Below are positions 6,940 to 16,827 of a stretch of 32,678 nt of DNA, in pieces; position 1 is the stretch's first letter, and every line of letters begins with the position of its first letter. Both the position numbers and the translations under genes were made by a program. The stretch spans positions 1 through 32,678 of the forward strand of contig JAJQBO010000010.1 of NCBI GenBank assembly GCA_021203245.1, read 5' to 3'. The notes under the pieces were generated by a model. It worked only from the letters and a program-made list of their open reading frames with translations, made no database searches and was not told where the DNA came from. This DNA comes from Planctomycetaceae bacterium (lineage in GTDB: Bacteria; Planctomycetota; SZUA-567).

Positions 6940-8334
6940 CTATCGCGATTCGACAGCCTCTACGGCGTCGGCGGCGTCGATCATTTCCGCCGGTGCGGCC
7001 GCGTCGCCGTCCCGCGGTTCAATAACGACATCCACCAGGCGGAGGAATCCAGGGAGACCGGTGAATCCGGCCCCGACGCCCCGGAGGACCATGCCGGGCT
7101 CGACCCCGTCGAGGGGGCGGCCGAACACGCCTTCGCAGTGGATGACGCCGGGACTGCCCGGCAGGGTCAGGTAGATGGCCCCGGCTTCGTCGCCGGGCGA
7201 GACGACGACGTCGTCGTCCAGGTCGAGGATAACCTCGCGGCCGCGCTCTATTTTGTCAAGCGGCGACACGGTGAATTCCCGGAGCAGACTCCCCGCCCCC
7301 ACCCGCGCCGGATCGGCCGGCGACAGCGGCATCGAGTCGTCCATGGCGTAGAGCATTTCCAAAACCTCGCCGGCCTGGCGGTGACCGCCCCGCTCGGCCA
7401 GGGTCAGCCATTCGCGGGCGCGGCCGGCGTCGCGGGTGACGCCGATGCCGTCGGCGTACATGCAGCCGAGAAAATACTGCGCATCGGTGTTGCCCCACAG
7501 GGACGCCTGCTCATACCAGCGCGCCGCCTGGACAAAATTCCGGGTCAGCCATTCGCCGTTCATATAGGAATTGGCGAGGTTGAATTGCGCATACTGGTCG
7601 CCCATGTTCGCGCCCATCGCGAACCAGAGGATGGCCTGTTCGGGGTCGGGCTGTACGCCCAGGCCCTGACGGTGGATAACGCCCAACTTGTTGCAGGCGT
7701 CGCCGTTCCCCTGCTTCGCCGCCAGGGTGAACCACCTGAGCGCCTCGCCGTAATTCTGCTTCAGGCCGCCGAGGCCGGAATAATAGGCCAGCCCCAGATC
7801 CCCCTGCGCCTGCGCCATGCCGCTTGACGCGGCCAGCCGCAGCCAGCGTTCGCCCTCGACCGGGTCTGGGTCGATATCCCCTTCCGACAGGTAGGCGGCG
7901 CCGGCGTAATAGGCGGCTTCGATATTGCCGCGCTCGGCGGCGGGGATGAGCCACTTCAGGCTTTCCGCCGTGTCGGGAGTGCCGAGCGCGCCGCCATACA
8001 GGGCCTTGCCGTATTCAAAGCCGCCGCGTTCGTCGCCCGCTTCGGCCGACTTCCTGAGCCACTCCATCCCTTCCGCCGGATCGTAGCGCCCGGCCGAACC
8101 GTTGACGAGCGCCAGGCCGTAAAGGCACTGCATGGCGGGGTCCCCTTCCTCGGCGCGGGAGCGGAGGAAGCGCGCCTGCTCGACATCGAGTTCGGGCGGA
8201 ATTTGCGGCCGCAGGAGCGGCACGGCCCGGTCCGGTTCAGCCGGACGCGACGGGTCGGGGGCGAATTCTTCCGCCCTCGGGGAAGTACATACCGCCAGCG
8301 TCAACGCCGCCGCAAGGATGAGTTTGACCAGCAT
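6940..8334 (-). CDS. Secreted Sel1-repeat protein
   Basis: This 464-residue protein has a signal peptide (MLVKLILAAALTLAVCTSPRAEE) and about seven to eight Sel1-like repeats between residues 50 and 320, seen as recurring A..LG..Y..G.G......A..W...AA..G units (for example AQGDLGLAYYSGLGGLKQNYGEALRWFTLAAKQGN). Such solenoids act as protein-protein scaffolds, usually in the periplasm or on the surface. The last 140 residues carry no repeat and end in an acidic, alanine-rich tail; that part contains ILDLDDDVVVSPGDEAGAIYLTLPGSPGV and may be a small beta domain of unknown role. GGAG lies nine bases before the start. It leads bioY and ecfT, an unusual partner for a vitamin transporter. Confidence 0.88.
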   Translation of the reverse strand: MLVKLILAAALTLAVCTSPRAEEFAPDPSRPAEPDRAVPLLRPQIPPELDVEQARFLRSRAEEGDPAMQCLYGLALVNGSAGRYDPAEGMEWLRKSAEAGDERGGFEYGKALYGGALGTPDTAESLKWLIPAAERGNIEAAYYAGAAYLSEGDIDPDPVEGERWLRLAASSGMAQAQGDLGLAYYSGLGGLKQNYGEALRWFTLAAKQGNGDACNKLGVIHRQGLGVQPDPEQAILWFAMGANMGDQYAQFNLANSYMNGEWLTRNFVQAARWYEQASLWGNTDAQYFLGCMYADGIGVTRDAGRAREWLTLAERGGHRQAGEVLEMLYAMDDSMPLSPADPARVGAGSLLREFTVSPLDKIERGREVILDLDDDVVVSPGDEAGAIYLTLPGSPGVIHCEGVFGRPLDGVEPGMVLRGVGAGFTGLPGFLRLVDVVIEPRDGDAAAPAEMIDAADAVEAVESR

Positions 8335-8370
8335 CGGCCCGGTCTCCGTTGTGTTGCCTCACCGCAATCG

Positions 8371-8396
8371 AAAACGGGGCGCCCGGAAGCGCCCCA
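8371..8396 (-). terminator. Terminator after ilvE
   Basis: On the minus strand a 7-bp perfect stem GGGGCGC / GCGCCCC with a six-base loop is followed by GTTTTC. It sits 40 bp after the ilvE stop and before the Sel1-repeat gene, and closes the branched-chain module. Confidence 0.75.
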
Positions 8397-8434
8397 TGGT
8401 CGAATTATACCGGTACCGGCTGGCTGGCGAAACG

Positions 8435-9535
8435 TTATTCGCCGTAGCGCGGCACCTGGATCTGCCAGCCCTCGGGGGCGGGATTGCGGCCGATCTGCAT
8501 GGTGCTGTAGTAGCCGTAGAATTGCCGCGAGTACTTGCCCACTGCGCCGTCGCCGACGGTGATTTCGGTCCCGTCCTCGAGGAGGTAGGAGCCGACCGGG
8601 CTGATGACGGCGGCGGTGCCGAAGCCGCCGGCCTCGATGATGTCGCCGGACTTGACGCCTTCCACAAACTCGTCGACGCGTATGGTCTCGGACCGCGCCT
8701 TGATGGAAATCGGCAGATCCTTCATGGTCGCGAGTTCGAGGACCGACTGCGAGGTCACCGACTTGAGGATGGAGTCGTTGAAGGCGGGGATGACGAAGGT
8801 CCCGTCCTTCTCGACATGGTAGTGGTTCATGGTGCCGACTTCCTCGAGCGTTTGGTTGGTCGCGTCGAGGTAGAGCACCTGATCGCAGTTCATCTTTTTC
8901 GCGTACTCCTGCGCCTGCAGGGACGAGGCGTAGTTGCCGCCGCACTTCGAGGTGCCGGTGCCGCCCGAGACCGCCCGGTGGTACTTGGTGGTGATGAGGA
9001 GGCGGATGGCGTTGGAGAAGCCGCCGGCGTAGTAGGGACCGGCGGGCGACAGCATGATGCAGAAGGTGTAGGCCGACGCCGGCTTGACGCCGAGGGAGTC
9101 CTGGGTCGCGAACATGAAGGGCCGGATGTAGAGGGACGACTCGGGCATGTTCGGGCACCAGTCGCGTTCGATATCGACGAGGCGCAGGGTGGCCTCCATC
9201 TGATCCTCGACCGGGACCTCCGGCATGCACAGGTTGCGGGCGGAGTGGTTCAGCCGTTCGCAGTTCTTGTCGTAGCGAAACAGGTAGATCTCGCCGTCGT
9301 CGTGGATAAACGCCTTCGCGCCTTCGAAGATGGTCTGGCCGTAGTGCAGGCACATCGCGCCGGGCATCAACTCGATGGGGCCGTAGGGGACGATGCGCGC
9401 ATCGTGCCAGCCGCCGTCGCGGTAATCCATCAGGAACATGTGGTTGGTGCGCAGTTGGCCGAAGGGAAGGGGCTTGTCGGTCTTCGGGAGCGCGCACCGT
9501 TTCGATTGTTCAAGCAATTCGCAGGTGATGTTCAT
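8435..9535 (-). CDS. ilvE: Branched-chain amino acid aminotransferase
   Basis: This 366-residue PLP enzyme is a fold-type IV transaminase of the longer, eukaryote-like BCAT class. It interconverts valine, leucine and isoleucine with their 2-oxoacids using glutamate and 2-oxoglutarate. The PLP lysine lies about residue 200 in GGTGTSKCGGNYASS. FEGAKAF, SLYIRPFMFATQDSLGV and the late GFGTAAVISPVGS are further family marks. I place the start at 9535 (MNITCE), with GGAG seven bases upstream; a TTG eleven codons earlier is less likely. It is the last gene of a run with a ferredoxin-dependent 2-oxoacid oxidoreductase (66-bp gap), so its products or substrates are probably the branched-chain 2-oxoacids handled by that enzyme. 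Confidence 0.95.
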   Translation of the reverse strand: MNITCELLEQSKRCALPKTDKPLPFGQLRTNHMFLMDYRDGGWHDARIVPYGPIELMPGAMCLHYGQTIFEGAKAFIHDDGEIYLFRYDKNCERLNHSARNLCMPEVPVEDQMEATLRLVDIERDWCPNMPESSLYIRPFMFATQDSLGVKPASAYTFCIMLSPAGPYYAGGFSNAIRLLITTKYHRAVSGGTGTSKCGGNYASSLQAQEYAKKMNCDQVLYLDATNQTLEEVGTMNHYHVEKDGTFVIPAFNDSILKSVTSQSVLELATMKDLPISIKARSETIRVDEFVEGVKSGDIIEAGGFGTAAVISPVGSYLLEDGTEITVGDGAVGKYSRQFYGYYSTMQIGRNPAPEGWQIQVPRYGE

Positions 9536-9601
9536 TTGTCGCTCCAACTGGAGAATGGGTATCGTCAAAATAATGATGCGTTCAGTATCGTGTATTCGCC
9601 G

Positions 9602-11023
9602 CTATTTGTGCTTTTGTACCCATTTCTCGGCCAGTTCGAACGCGCGTTCGTTCAGGGGGATCAGCTTCGGCTTGTCGCTGAAGTTGTCCTTCATCGCCTC
9701 GAGGTAGTGCTCGCGGCCGATGCCGGTCGAGTCGAGGCCGGCGATGACGCCCAGCATGACGGTGTTGGCGGCCTTTTCGCTGCCCGCCTCGACCGCCAGA
9801 CGCACAGCCGGAACGGCGATGACCTTGATGCCGTCGGGGAACGAGACGTCCTCGATGTGGTCGTCGTAGAGGACAACCCCGCCCGGCTTGACATCGGCGA
9901 CGAACTTCTCCAGAGACGGCCGGTTGAGGGCAATGAGGATGTCAGGCGTCGTAACGACCGGGCTGGCGATTTCGGTGCCGGAAATCTGCACCGAGCAGTT
10001 CGCCGTGCCGCCGCGCTGCTCCGGCCCGTAGGACGGATACCACGAGGTCCTGCGGCTGGCGTTGCAGGCGGCGTTGGCGACGATAAGGCCGAGGGAAAGG
10101 ACGCCCTGGCCGCCGAAGCCGGCCATACGCAGGCCGACCGGCTTGAAGTTCTTGTCCTCGGGCGCGTCGGGGGCGGCCTTGGTGCCGAGCTCGTACATCT
10201 CGTCCAGCTTCGCCTTGTCCCAGATGCGGTCGGAGCGTTTGTACGGTTCGACCTCGGCGGAACGGTCGCGGAACTGCTTGACCGCGAACTCGGCCGCCAT
10301 CTCGTTGTTGACCCAATCGATGGACGCCTGGGTATTCTGTTTCAGATTGGTCGGACAGTTCGAGAGGATCTCGACAAAGGCGTAGCCCTTGCCGTCCCGC
10401 TGGATCTCCAGGGCCTTGTGGATGGCGCGTTTGGCCTTGCGGATATGGGCGATGTCCGACACCGAGACGCGCTCGATAAACACCGGCGCCTTCAACTGGT
10501 CGATCAGTTCGCACATGTGGATGGGATAGCCGGCTTCACGGGGATCCCTGCCGCAGGGGCTGGTGGCGGTGACTTCGCCCGCCAGGGTGGTCGGGGCCAT
10601 CTGGCCGCCGGTCATGCCGTAGACGGTGTTGTTGACGAAGAAGACGGCCAGCTTTTCGCCGCGGTTGGCGGCCTGGAGCGTTTCGTTCAGGCCGATGGAC
10701 GCGAGGTCGCCGTCACCCTGATAGGAGATGACGACCGCATCGTCGCGGGCGCGGGAGATGCCGGTGGCGGCGGCCGGGGCGCGGCCGTGGGCGGTCTGGA
10801 TGTTGCCGCAGTTGAAGTAGTAGTAGGCGAAGACGGAACAGCCCACCGGGCTGATCATAATGGAGCGCTCGCGGATGCCGAGCTGGTCCATGGCTTCGCC
10901 GATAAGCTTGTGGATGACGCCGTGGCCGCAGCCGGGGCAATAGTGGGTGGCTGTCGGGGCCGCGCCGGCCTTGCGGTGGTAGACGGCGTTGATGGATTCG
11001 GGTCTTGTCAGTGTCGCTGCCAT
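9602..11023 (-). CDS. 2-oxoacid:ferredoxin oxidoreductase, fused beta-gamma subunit
   Basis: This 473-residue protein joins two subunits. Residues 1 to about 290 are the TPP-binding beta subunit: HYCPGCGHG near residue 28, the GDGD of the TPP-Mg site, and [16 protein letters not shown]. Residues from about 297 ([16 protein letters not shown]) to the end are the gamma domain (POR gamma fold), with [14 protein letters not shown]. With the alpha subunit and ferredoxin upstream it oxidatively decarboxylates 2-oxoacids to acyl-CoA, reducing ferredoxin, or runs in reverse. The neighbouring ilvE favours branched-chain 2-oxoacids (VOR type), but 2-oxoglutarate or aryl-pyruvate use cannot be excluded. 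AAGGA lies eight bases before the start. Confidence 0.92.
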   Translation of the reverse strand: MAATLTRPESINAVYHRKAGAAPTATHYCPGCGHGVIHKLIGEAMDQLGIRERSIMISPVGCSVFAYYYFNCGNIQTAHGRAPAAATGISRARDDAVVISYQGDGDLASIGLNETLQAANRGEKLAVFFVNNTVYGMTGGQMAPTTLAGEVTATSPCGRDPREAGYPIHMCELIDQLKAPVFIERVSVSDIAHIRKAKRAIHKALEIQRDGKGYAFVEILSNCPTNLKQNTQASIDWVNNEMAAEFAVKQFRDRSAEVEPYKRSDRIWDKAKLDEMYELGTKAAPDAPEDKNFKPVGLRMAGFGGQGVLSLGLIVANAACNASRRTSWYPSYGPEQRGGTANCSVQISGTEIASPVVTTPDILIALNRPSLEKFVADVKPGGVVLYDDHIEDVSFPDGIKVIAVPAVRLAVEAGSEKAANTVMLGVIAGLDSTGIGREHYLEAMKDNFSDKPKLIPLNERAFELAEKWVQKHK

Positions 11024-11069
11024 GATGGATTCCTTACTTTGCGACCGGCCGAAGCCGGAGGATATTTTC

Positions 11070-12134
11070 CTATTTGCCCGCCTGCGCGGCGGTTTTGCGG
11101 ATGCCGTCCATGATCTCTTCGATGGTGATGATGTTGCCGCCCATGCGGTTCGACAGCAGCACCGGACGCTTGCACTCGATGGCGAGTTTGACGTCGTCGA
11201 TCATCTGCCCGTTCGACATCTCCACCGACAGGAACGCCGGCAAGTTGTCCTTCGCGGCGAGACGGCGAAGCGGCTCCTCGGGGAACGGGAACAGCGTCTT
11301 CGGGCGGACCATGCCGGCCTTGATGCCTTCCTCGCGCGCCTGGTCGATGCAGGTCTTGGCGATGCGGCTGCAACTGCCGTAGGCGACGGCGACGACGTCG
11401 GCGTCGTCGGTGCGGTATTCCTCCCAGTCGGCTTCTGCCTGCATGTCGGCGTACTTTTTCTGGAGGCGGATGTTGCGTTCTTCCAGCCGGTCGAAGTCGA
11501 GTTCGATGGAGGAGATGAAGTTGCCGCTCGTCTCGGCGGTGCCGCAGATAGCCCAGGAGGTGTCGATAGTGGGCGTGACCGCGACCTCGGGGAAGCGGAG
11601 CGGCTCGACCATCTGCCCGAGCATGCCGTCAGTGAGGATATAGACGGGGCCGAGGTATTTGTACGCGAGGTCGAACGCCTTGACGGTGAAGTCGCACATT
11701 TCCTGCACGCTGCCCGGGGCGAGGACGAGGCACTTGTAGTTGCCGTGACCGCCGCCTTTCACGACCTGGTTGTAATCGCCCTGTTCGGGACCGATGTTGC
11801 CGAGGCCGGGGCCGGCACGCTGCACGTTGACGATAACCGCCGGCAGGTCGGCGGCGGCCATGAAGGAGATCGCCTCCTGCTTCAGGCTGATGCCGGGGCC
11901 GGAGGAGGCGGTCATGGCGCGGTGGCCGGTGCAGGCCGCGCCGTAGAGCATGTTGGCGGCGGCTTCCTCGGACTCCGCCTGGACAAAGCGCCTGCCCATG
12001 AGCGGGAATTTTTCCGACGCGTCCTGGAGGATTTCCGACGCGGGGGTAATGGGGTAGCCGAAGTAGCAGTCGCACCCGGCGTAAAGCGCGCCGACGATGA
12101 CGGCGTGGTTGCCTTTTGTGAGTTGCGTAGCCAT
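11070..12134 (-). CDS. 2-oxoacid:ferredoxin oxidoreductase, alpha subunit
   Basis: This 354-residue protein is the alpha subunit of the four-domain oxidoreductase. It carries the N-terminal pyrimidine-binding domain ([12 protein letters not shown], then [39 protein letters not shown]) and the C-terminal domain II ([41 protein letters not shown]). The glutamate in QAESE is the expected TPP-activating residue. It lies between the ferredoxin gene (80 bp upstream) and the beta-gamma gene (46 bp downstream). The order delta, alpha, beta-gamma is usual for VOR/KOR-type loci. The ribosome site (AAGAAAGA) is only moderate. Confidence 0.93.
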   Translation of the reverse strand: MATQLTKGNHAVIVGALYAGCDCYFGYPITPASEILQDASEKFPLMGRRFVQAESEEAAANMLYGAACTGHRAMTASSGPGISLKQEAISFMAAADLPAVIVNVQRAGPGLGNIGPEQGDYNQVVKGGGHGNYKCLVLAPGSVQEMCDFTVKAFDLAYKYLGPVYILTDGMLGQMVEPLRFPEVAVTPTIDTSWAICGTAETSGNFISSIELDFDRLEERNIRLQKKYADMQAEADWEEYRTDDADVVAVAYGSCSRIAKTCIDQAREEGIKAGMVRPKTLFPFPEEPLRRLAAKDNLPAFLSVEMSNGQMIDDVKLAIECKRPVLLSNRMGGNIITIEEIMDGIRKTAAQAGK

Positions 12135-12214
12135 TGTGGTCGTCTTTCTTGGCGGTGTGTGTATTTTCGTCCTATCACAATTCGTTCAGCATGTCGACAA
12201 AAAGGTGTCCAGCG

Positions 12215-12436
12215 CTATACCACCGAAATGGCGAGCGGTTCCGGGCAGGAGTAGTAGCAGTTGCCGCAGCCGATGCACCCCTCTCCCTTGTAGACGACAG
12301 GCTTGTAGCCGCGGGCGTTCAGTTTCTGCCCGAGTTCAAGCACCTTGACCGGGCAGGCGATGACGCACCGGCCGCAGGCCTTGCATTCGAGTTCGTTAAT
12401 GACGACGCAGAGCTTTTTCTTTTCGGCGCTGGACAT
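12215..12436 (-). CDS. 2-[4Fe-4S] ferredoxin, delta subunit of the oxidoreductase
   Basis: This 73-residue protein is a two-cluster ferredoxin. Cys18, 21, 24 and 28 ([12 protein letters not shown]) and Cys54, 57, 60 and 64 ([12 protein letters not shown]) form two four-cysteine sets, each with the closing proline. It matches the delta subunit that carries electrons from the TPP site of 2-oxoacid oxidoreductases. GAGGAAG precedes the start. It stands between the acyl-CoA synthetase and the alpha subunit in the same run. Confidence 0.94.
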   Translation of the reverse strand: MSSAEKKKLCVVINELECKACGRCVIACPVKVLELGQKLNARGYKPVVYKGEGCIGCGNCYYSCPEPLAISVV

Positions 12437-12488
12437 TGTTCTTCCTCTTGTGTGGGGGGACGCTTTTTGGGCAAAGCGCTTTGAATTT

Positions 12489-14222
12489 CTATTCGGCTTC
12501 TTCGCGCGTACGCTTGAGATCGTCTTCCTGGCGGATTTCCACCCGGCGGATCTTGCCGCTGATGGTCTTCGGCAGTTCGGGGACGAACTCGACGACGCGG
12601 GGATATTTGTACGGCTCGGTCACTTCCTTGACCTTTTCCTGCACTTCCTTCGCCAGCTTGGCATGGTAGGCCGCGATTTCCTCCGGCGTGCTGCCGGCGG
12701 GCGGAAGATAGTTCTTCGCCAGGACGATGGTGGCCTTGATGACCTGGCCGCGCACCGGGTCGGGCACGCCGGTGATGGCGCACTCCAGGACGCACGGGTG
12801 CTGCATGACCGCCGACTCGACCTCGAACGGCCCTACTCGGTAGCCGGAGGTCTTGATCAGGTCGTCGGCGCGGCCGACAAACCAGAAGTAGCCGTCCTCG
12901 TCCATCCACGCCTGGTCGCCGGTGTGATACCAGCCGTCGTGCCAGGCGGACGACGTGAGTTCCTCGTCGTCGCGGTAGCCGCGGAACAGACCGGGAGGCG
13001 GATTGTCGCGCTCGGCCTTGATGACGATTTCGCCCGTTTCGCCGCGTTCGCACAGGGTGCCGTCTTCCTGATTCATCAGGCCCATGGTGTAGATGGGCAT
13101 GGGCCTGCCCATCGAACCCGGCTTCGGCTCCATCCACTTGGTGGTGCCGACGGAGACCACGGACTCGGTCTGGCCATAGGCTTCGTATAGCTTGTGGCCG
13201 GTCTTTTCTAGCCAGCGGTAATAGACTTCGGGGTTCAAGGGTTCGCCGGCGACGCAGCAATGCTTGAGGCTGGAAAAGTCGTGGCCCTCGAGACTCTCCT
13301 TGATCATCATGCGGTAGATGGTCGGCGGCGCGCAGAAGGAGGTGATCTTGTACTTGCCGATCATCTTCATTATTTCGGTGGCGTTGAAGACGTCGTAGTC
13401 GTAGGCGAAGACGGCGCAGCCGCACAGCCACTGGCCGTAAATCTTGCCCCAGGCGCACTTGGCCCAGCCGGTGTCGGCGACGGTGTAGTGCAGGCCGCCG
13501 TCGAAATTGTCGTGCCAGAACTTGGCGGTGGTGATGTGGGCCAGCGGATACGCGTGGTCGAACTGAATCATCTTGGGGAAGCCGGTCGTTCCCGAGGTGA
13601 AGTAGAGGAGGATGAATTCGCGGAGCGTCGTCGCCTCGGGACTGCCCTTCGGCGGGCGCTGGAACGTGTCCGGCATGGCGGCGACGAGTTCGTTGAAGTC
13701 CTCCCAGCCGTCGGCGGGACCGTCGACCGACGCGAGGGTGATGTCCTGGCCGACTTCCTTGACCGCCTCGATGATGTTTTCCATCAACGTCTTTTCGTGG
13801 GCGGCGAGGATCATCTTGAACGGCAGCTTCTGCAGGCGGTAGACGACGTTCTTGGCCTGCATCATGTGGGTGGCGGGCACGCCGATGGCGCCGATTTTAT
13901 GTAGCGCGATGACGCAGGTCCAGAAGTGCCAGCGGCCCTTGAGGCAGAGCATGACGGCGTCGCCTTTTTTCACGCCGCGGCTCTTGAAAAAGTTGGCGGT
14001 CTGGTCGGCGCGGCGGCGGAGCTCGGCGAAATCGAGAATCACTTCGCCGCCCCGGTCGTCGCACCAGACGAGGGCGGTGCGGTTCGGCTCGTTGTCGGCG
14101 TACCAGTCGACGACGTCGTGGGCGAAGTTGAAATCGACCGGGATGTTGAGTTGGAAATTTTTGGCAAAATCCTCGTACGAATCGAATTCTGTCAGGGGGC
14201 AGTAGCGCTCGAGCAGAGACAT
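12489..14222 (-). CDS. AMP-forming acyl-CoA synthetase (medium/branched-chain type)
   Basis: This 577-residue member of the ANL superfamily ligates a carboxylic acid to CoA through an acyl-adenylate. The ATP-binding loop is [11 protein letters not shown], then YGQTES, YHTGD, the hinge [20 protein letters not shown], and the catalytic lysine in [13 protein letters not shown]. The overall sequence resembles the medium-chain acyl-CoA synthetase branch (ACSM, archaeal MacS) more than acetyl-CoA synthetase. Its place before a 2-oxoacid oxidoreductase and ilvE suggests short branched acids such as isobutyrate, 2-methylbutyrate or isovalerate as substrates; this is inference. Aryl acids are the main alternative. 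GAGGAA lies eight bases upstream of the start. Confidence 0.9.
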   Translation of the reverse strand: MSLLERYCPLTEFDSYEDFAKNFQLNIPVDFNFAHDVVDWYADNEPNRTALVWCDDRGGEVILDFAELRRRADQTANFFKSRGVKKGDAVMLCLKGRWHFWTCVIALHKIGAIGVPATHMMQAKNVVYRLQKLPFKMILAAHEKTLMENIIEAVKEVGQDITLASVDGPADGWEDFNELVAAMPDTFQRPPKGSPEATTLREFILLYFTSGTTGFPKMIQFDHAYPLAHITTAKFWHDNFDGGLHYTVADTGWAKCAWGKIYGQWLCGCAVFAYDYDVFNATEIMKMIGKYKITSFCAPPTIYRMMIKESLEGHDFSSLKHCCVAGEPLNPEVYYRWLEKTGHKLYEAYGQTESVVSVGTTKWMEPKPGSMGRPMPIYTMGLMNQEDGTLCERGETGEIVIKAERDNPPPGLFRGYRDDEELTSSAWHDGWYHTGDQAWMDEDGYFWFVGRADDLIKTSGYRVGPFEVESAVMQHPCVLECAITGVPDPVRGQVIKATIVLAKNYLPPAGSTPEEIAAYHAKLAKEVQEKVKEVTEPYKYPRVVEFVPELPKTISGKIRRVEIRQEDDLKRTREEAE

Positions 14223-14293
14223 GTCTTGTTCCTCGTTCTTCGGTAGTGAGGCGCGGCCTCGTCAGAGAAGTGCCCCCTCTTTCCAGGGGCGCG

Positions 14294-14320
14294 CAAAAAA
14301 ACCCGGCCATGCGGCCGGGC
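14294..14320 (-). terminator. Terminator after the XRE/cupin regulator
   Basis: On the minus strand the stem CCCGGCC / GGCCGGG with a 4-base loop is followed directly by seven T residues. It lies 28 bp after the regulator's stop and separates it from the acyl-CoA synthetase operon, which therefore needs its own promoter or read-through. Confidence 0.9.
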
Positions 14321-14347
14321 AGAAGCGTACCGGCCAGGGGTCGGTTG

Positions 14348-14902
14348 TTATACGGTAATAATGGCGATGAACTTGGCCTGGCCGCCGACGGCCTTCATGC
14401 CGTGGGGCTTGGTCGCGTCGTAGATGACCGAATCGCCGGCCGAAATCGTCTCTTCGTTGTCGCCCACCTTGACGCGCATCGAACCCTCGAGCATATAGTC
14501 GAATTCCTGACCCGGGTGGGTGTTCTGCGGTATCGGCGCGTCGGGTGCGCTCTCTGGCAGAACGACGACAAACGGTTCGATCTTGGCGTCCTTGAAGGAT
14601 GCGGCGAGATTTTCGTACTTATAGCCCTTGCGCCTATCGACGGCCGGGCCGCGCCCGTTGCGGGTCACGGCAAACCGCGACATGGTCGGGGCGATGCCGG
14701 TGAGCAGAAGCCCCAGGTCGACGCCGAGGCGAACGGCAACTTCGGTGAGGATGGACGCCGGGATGTCTTCGGCGCCGGATTCGTAGGCGGCGTACTGCTC
14801 GGTCGAAACCTTGACATATTCCGCCATTTCGGTGGCCGAAACGCCTTTGTCTTCCCGCAGTCCGCGCACGCGCTGGGCGATGTCTTTGGCGTTTTCGCGC
14901 AT
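14348..14902 (-). CDS. XRE-family regulator with C-terminal cupin domain
   Basis: This 184-residue protein has an N-terminal helix-turn-helix of the XRE/Cro type (about residues 5-62, VRGLREDKGVSATEMAEYVKVSTEQYAAYESG) and a C-terminal cupin_2 barrel (about 105-180, HPGQEFDYMLEGSMRVKVGDNEETISAGDSVIYDATKPHGMKAV). The cupin probably binds a small effector. The start at 14902 has AGGAG six bases upstream, better than the start 15 codons earlier. Such regulators commonly sit next to acyl-CoA synthetase / 2-oxoacid oxidoreductase loci, and it probably controls the operon beginning at 14222, but this is inferred from position only. Confidence 0.9.
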   Translation of the reverse strand: MRENAKDIAQRVRGLREDKGVSATEMAEYVKVSTEQYAAYESGAEDIPASILTEVAVRLGVDLGLLLTGIAPTMSRFAVTRNGRGPAVDRRKGYKYENLAASFKDAKIEPFVVVLPESAPDAPIPQNTHPGQEFDYMLEGSMRVKVGDNEETISAGDSVIYDATKPHGMKAVGGQAKFIAIITV

Positions 14903-15039
14903 CGGCTTCTCCTGTATACGGCGGCATGGCCTTGTGGCCGGAACCATTGCTCAATGGGGCAAGAGGCAATCGGGCGGGCCGTTTTCTGAAGTATGTGCAA
15001 AAACGGACGCGTCGGCGTCCGGTGGGCACAACATTGTTA

Positions 15040-15045
15040 TTATAT
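15040..15045 (-). promoter_or_regulatory. Possible -10 box before the XRE/cupin gene
   Basis: On the minus strand a perfect TATAAT lies 138 bp before the regulator start, followed by a small dyad AAC-ATG-TT (AACAATGTT, 15031-15039 on the plus strand as AACATTGTT) that could be an operator. No good -35 lies 17 bp upstream (CCTTCT), so the call is weak. The rest of the 236-bp gap (14903-15138) holds an A8/T8 run at 15077-15084 that may help end miaA transcription. Confidence 0.35.
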
Positions 15046-15138
15046 CCACCTCGCGCCACAGAAGAAGGGGGAAAATAAAAAAAACTCCACAAAAAGGCAT
15101 TTCCTACACGGCGGCACAGCCGATGACTACACCGCATG

Positions 15139-16104
15139 TCACAGGCGAAAGACGCCCGCGACCAAATCGTCGGCGGCTTTTTCAGTCGACTCATCTGACG
15201 CGAGCGCGATTTCGTGCGCGGGAAATTTACGGAACCAGGTATCCTGGCTGCGGACGAGGCGGTTGGTGCCGAGGCGGAGTCTCTCCACCGCCTCCTCCCA
15301 CGAGCACTCGCCGGAAAAATAGGGGAAAAACTCCTTGTACCCCACCGCCTGCAGGGGCGTCCGCGCTATCGCGTCCCGGTTTTCCCACACCCGCCGCGCC
15401 TCCTCCTCCAGGCCGTTTGCGGCCATGCGCCCGATGCGTTCCGCCACGCGGCGGTGGAGGTCGTCCCGGCTTCTGACCAGGCGCACCATGATGAATGGAT
15501 GCCGGGGCTGGGCAAAAAACGACGACGCCCGCACCTCGGGGTCGGGATGGTGAAATTCCCGCCACTGCGTCTGACTGGCGCTGATGCCCTGCCCGGTGAG
15601 ATGCAGCACTTCGAGCGCGCGGATGATGCGCCGGAGATCGGACGGATGAATCTTTGCCGCCGCCGCCGGATCGGCTTTCTCCAGATCCCGGTGCAGGGTC
15701 TCGCTCCCCTGCTCCGTCGCGCGCGCCTCCAGTTCGGCCCGGAGCGCCGGGTCGGCGGCGGATCCGTCGAACAGGCCCTCAAGCAGCGCCTTGTAATAGA
15801 ACGCCGTGCCGCCCGACAACACCGGCACCGCTCCCCGCGCGCGGATGGCGGCGATGGCCGCTTCAGCCGCGCGGACAAAATCGGCAGCCGAAAACGTTTC
15901 GGTCGGTTCGACCAAATCGAGGCAGTGGTGCGGCACCGCCGCGCGTTCGTCCGGCCCCGCCTTGGCGGTGGCGACGTCGAGGCCGCGGTAGACCTTCATG
16001 GAATCGACAGAAACGATTTCGCCGCCGAGGCGTTCTGCCACCGCGAGCGCGAGGCGTTCCTTGCCGCTGGCGGTGGTGCCGATGATGATGCGGAGCGGGG
16101 TCAT
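15139..16104 (-). CDS. miaA: tRNA dimethylallyltransferase (MiaA)
   Basis: This 321-residue enzyme transfers a dimethylallyl group to N6 of A37 in tRNAs reading UNN codons. It shows the P-loop GTTASGK (residues 9-15, normally GPTASGK), the [15 protein letters not shown] segment with the catalytic aspartate, [17 protein letters not shown], the tRNA-contacting [14 protein letters not shown] and QAVGYKEF near the C terminus. Length is normal. Its ATG overlaps the aqpZ stop (ATGA), so it is translated from the same mRNA as the aquaporin gene. The usual neighbours hfq or mutL are absent. Confidence 0.95.
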   Translation of the reverse strand: MTPLRIIIGTTASGKERLALAVAERLGGEIVSVDSMKVYRGLDVATAKAGPDERAAVPHHCLDLVEPTETFSAADFVRAAEAAIAAIRARGAVPVLSGGTAFYYKALLEGLFDGSAADPALRAELEARATEQGSETLHRDLEKADPAAAAKIHPSDLRRIIRALEVLHLTGQGISASQTQWREFHHPDPEVRASSFFAQPRHPFIMVRLVRSRDDLHRRVAERIGRMAANGLEEEARRVWENRDAIARTPLQAVGYKEFFPYFSGECSWEEAVERLRLGTNRLVRSQDTWFRKFPAHEIALASDESTEKAADDLVAGVFRL

Positions 16105-16778
16105 TGGTCCTGTTCAAAAACGCTGCGGTAGACTATTCCGGCCAGGACGCCGCCGACGATGGGCGCGAGCCAGAACAGCCACAATTGGGCGATATAGGGT
16201 CCGCCGGCGAACAACGCCTGGCTCAGGCTGCGGGCGGGATTGACCGAGGTGTTGGTGACGGGGATGCTGATCAGGTGAACGAGCGTCAGGCACAGGCCGA
16301 TGGCGATGGGCGCGAAGCCGGCCGGGGCGCGTTTGTCGGTCGCGCCCATGATAACCATCACGAACATGAAGGTCATGACCAGTTCGCACACCAGGGCCGA
16401 AAGCATGGTGTATTTGTCCGGCGACAATTCGCCATAGCCGTTGGCGGCAAAACCGCCCACCGCGCCGGTGCCGAAGCTGCTCGTCAGGATGACGTAGATT
16501 ATCACCGCCGCCGCCACCGCGCCCAAACATTGGGCCACGATGTAGTGCAGCACGCGCGACCACGGAAAGCGCCCGCCCGCCGCCAGCCCGCAGGTGACGG
16601 CCGGGTTGAGGTGGCAGCCGGAGATGTGGCTGATGGCGAAGGCCATGGTCAGCACGGTGAGCCCGAAAGCCAACGCGACGCCGTGAAAGCCGATGTGCTT
16701 GGCGGCGAAGACGGCTGCGCCGCAGCCGCCCAATACCAGCCAGAAGGTCCCGATAAACTCCGCGATAAGTGCGCGCAT
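16101..16778 (-). CDS. aqpZ: Aquaporin Z-type channel (MIP family)
   Basis: This 225-residue inner-membrane channel belongs to the major intrinsic protein family. The two half-helix motifs are HLNPAVTCG (NPA at 58-60) and VNPARS near residue 185, with six membrane segments. The length and sequence fit the water-selective AqpZ branch more than glycerol facilitators. I set the start at 16778 ([12 protein letters not shown]) behind GAAAGGA; an upstream frame extension of 30 codons is rich in polar residues and covers the promoter. It overlaps miaA by ATGA. A sigma-70 promoter with 17-bp spacing lies 50-78 bp upstream. Confidence 0.93.
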   Translation of the reverse strand: MRALIAEFIGTFWLVLGGCGAAVFAAKHIGFHGVALAFGLTVLTMAFAISHISGCHLNPAVTCGLAAGGRFPWSRVLHYIVAQCLGAVAAAVIIYVILTSSFGTGAVGGFAANGYGELSPDKYTMLSALVCELVMTFMFVMVIMGATDKRAPAGFAPIAIGLCLTLVHLISIPVTNTSVNPARSLSQALFAGGPYIAQLWLFWLAPIVGGVLAGIVYRSVFEQDQ

Positions 16779-16827
16779 TGCATTCCTTTCGGCCGCTCGT
16801 CCCCTCTCGGCCGGCGGCTCGGTTTCA

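Noticed and set aside
8404-8432. TATAAT on the minus strand after ilvE as a promoter for the Sel1-bioY-ecfT operon
   Set aside because: The -35 (TTTCGC) is poor and the ilvE terminator hairpin would lie right at the start of the transcript.
8132-11113. A very long plus-strand open frame (about 990 codons) opposite ilvE and the oxidoreductase genes
   Set aside because: It is the antisense shadow of genes with high third-position GC, which removes stop codons. Its product is low-complexity Arg/Gly/Ala/Val/Asp sequence with no domain.
12472-12483. Perfect palindrome CAAAGCGCTTTG between the acyl-CoA synthetase and ferredoxin genes
   Set aside because: It lies inside an operon with no other control signal, so it may be chance or a minor mRNA hairpin; too little to call.
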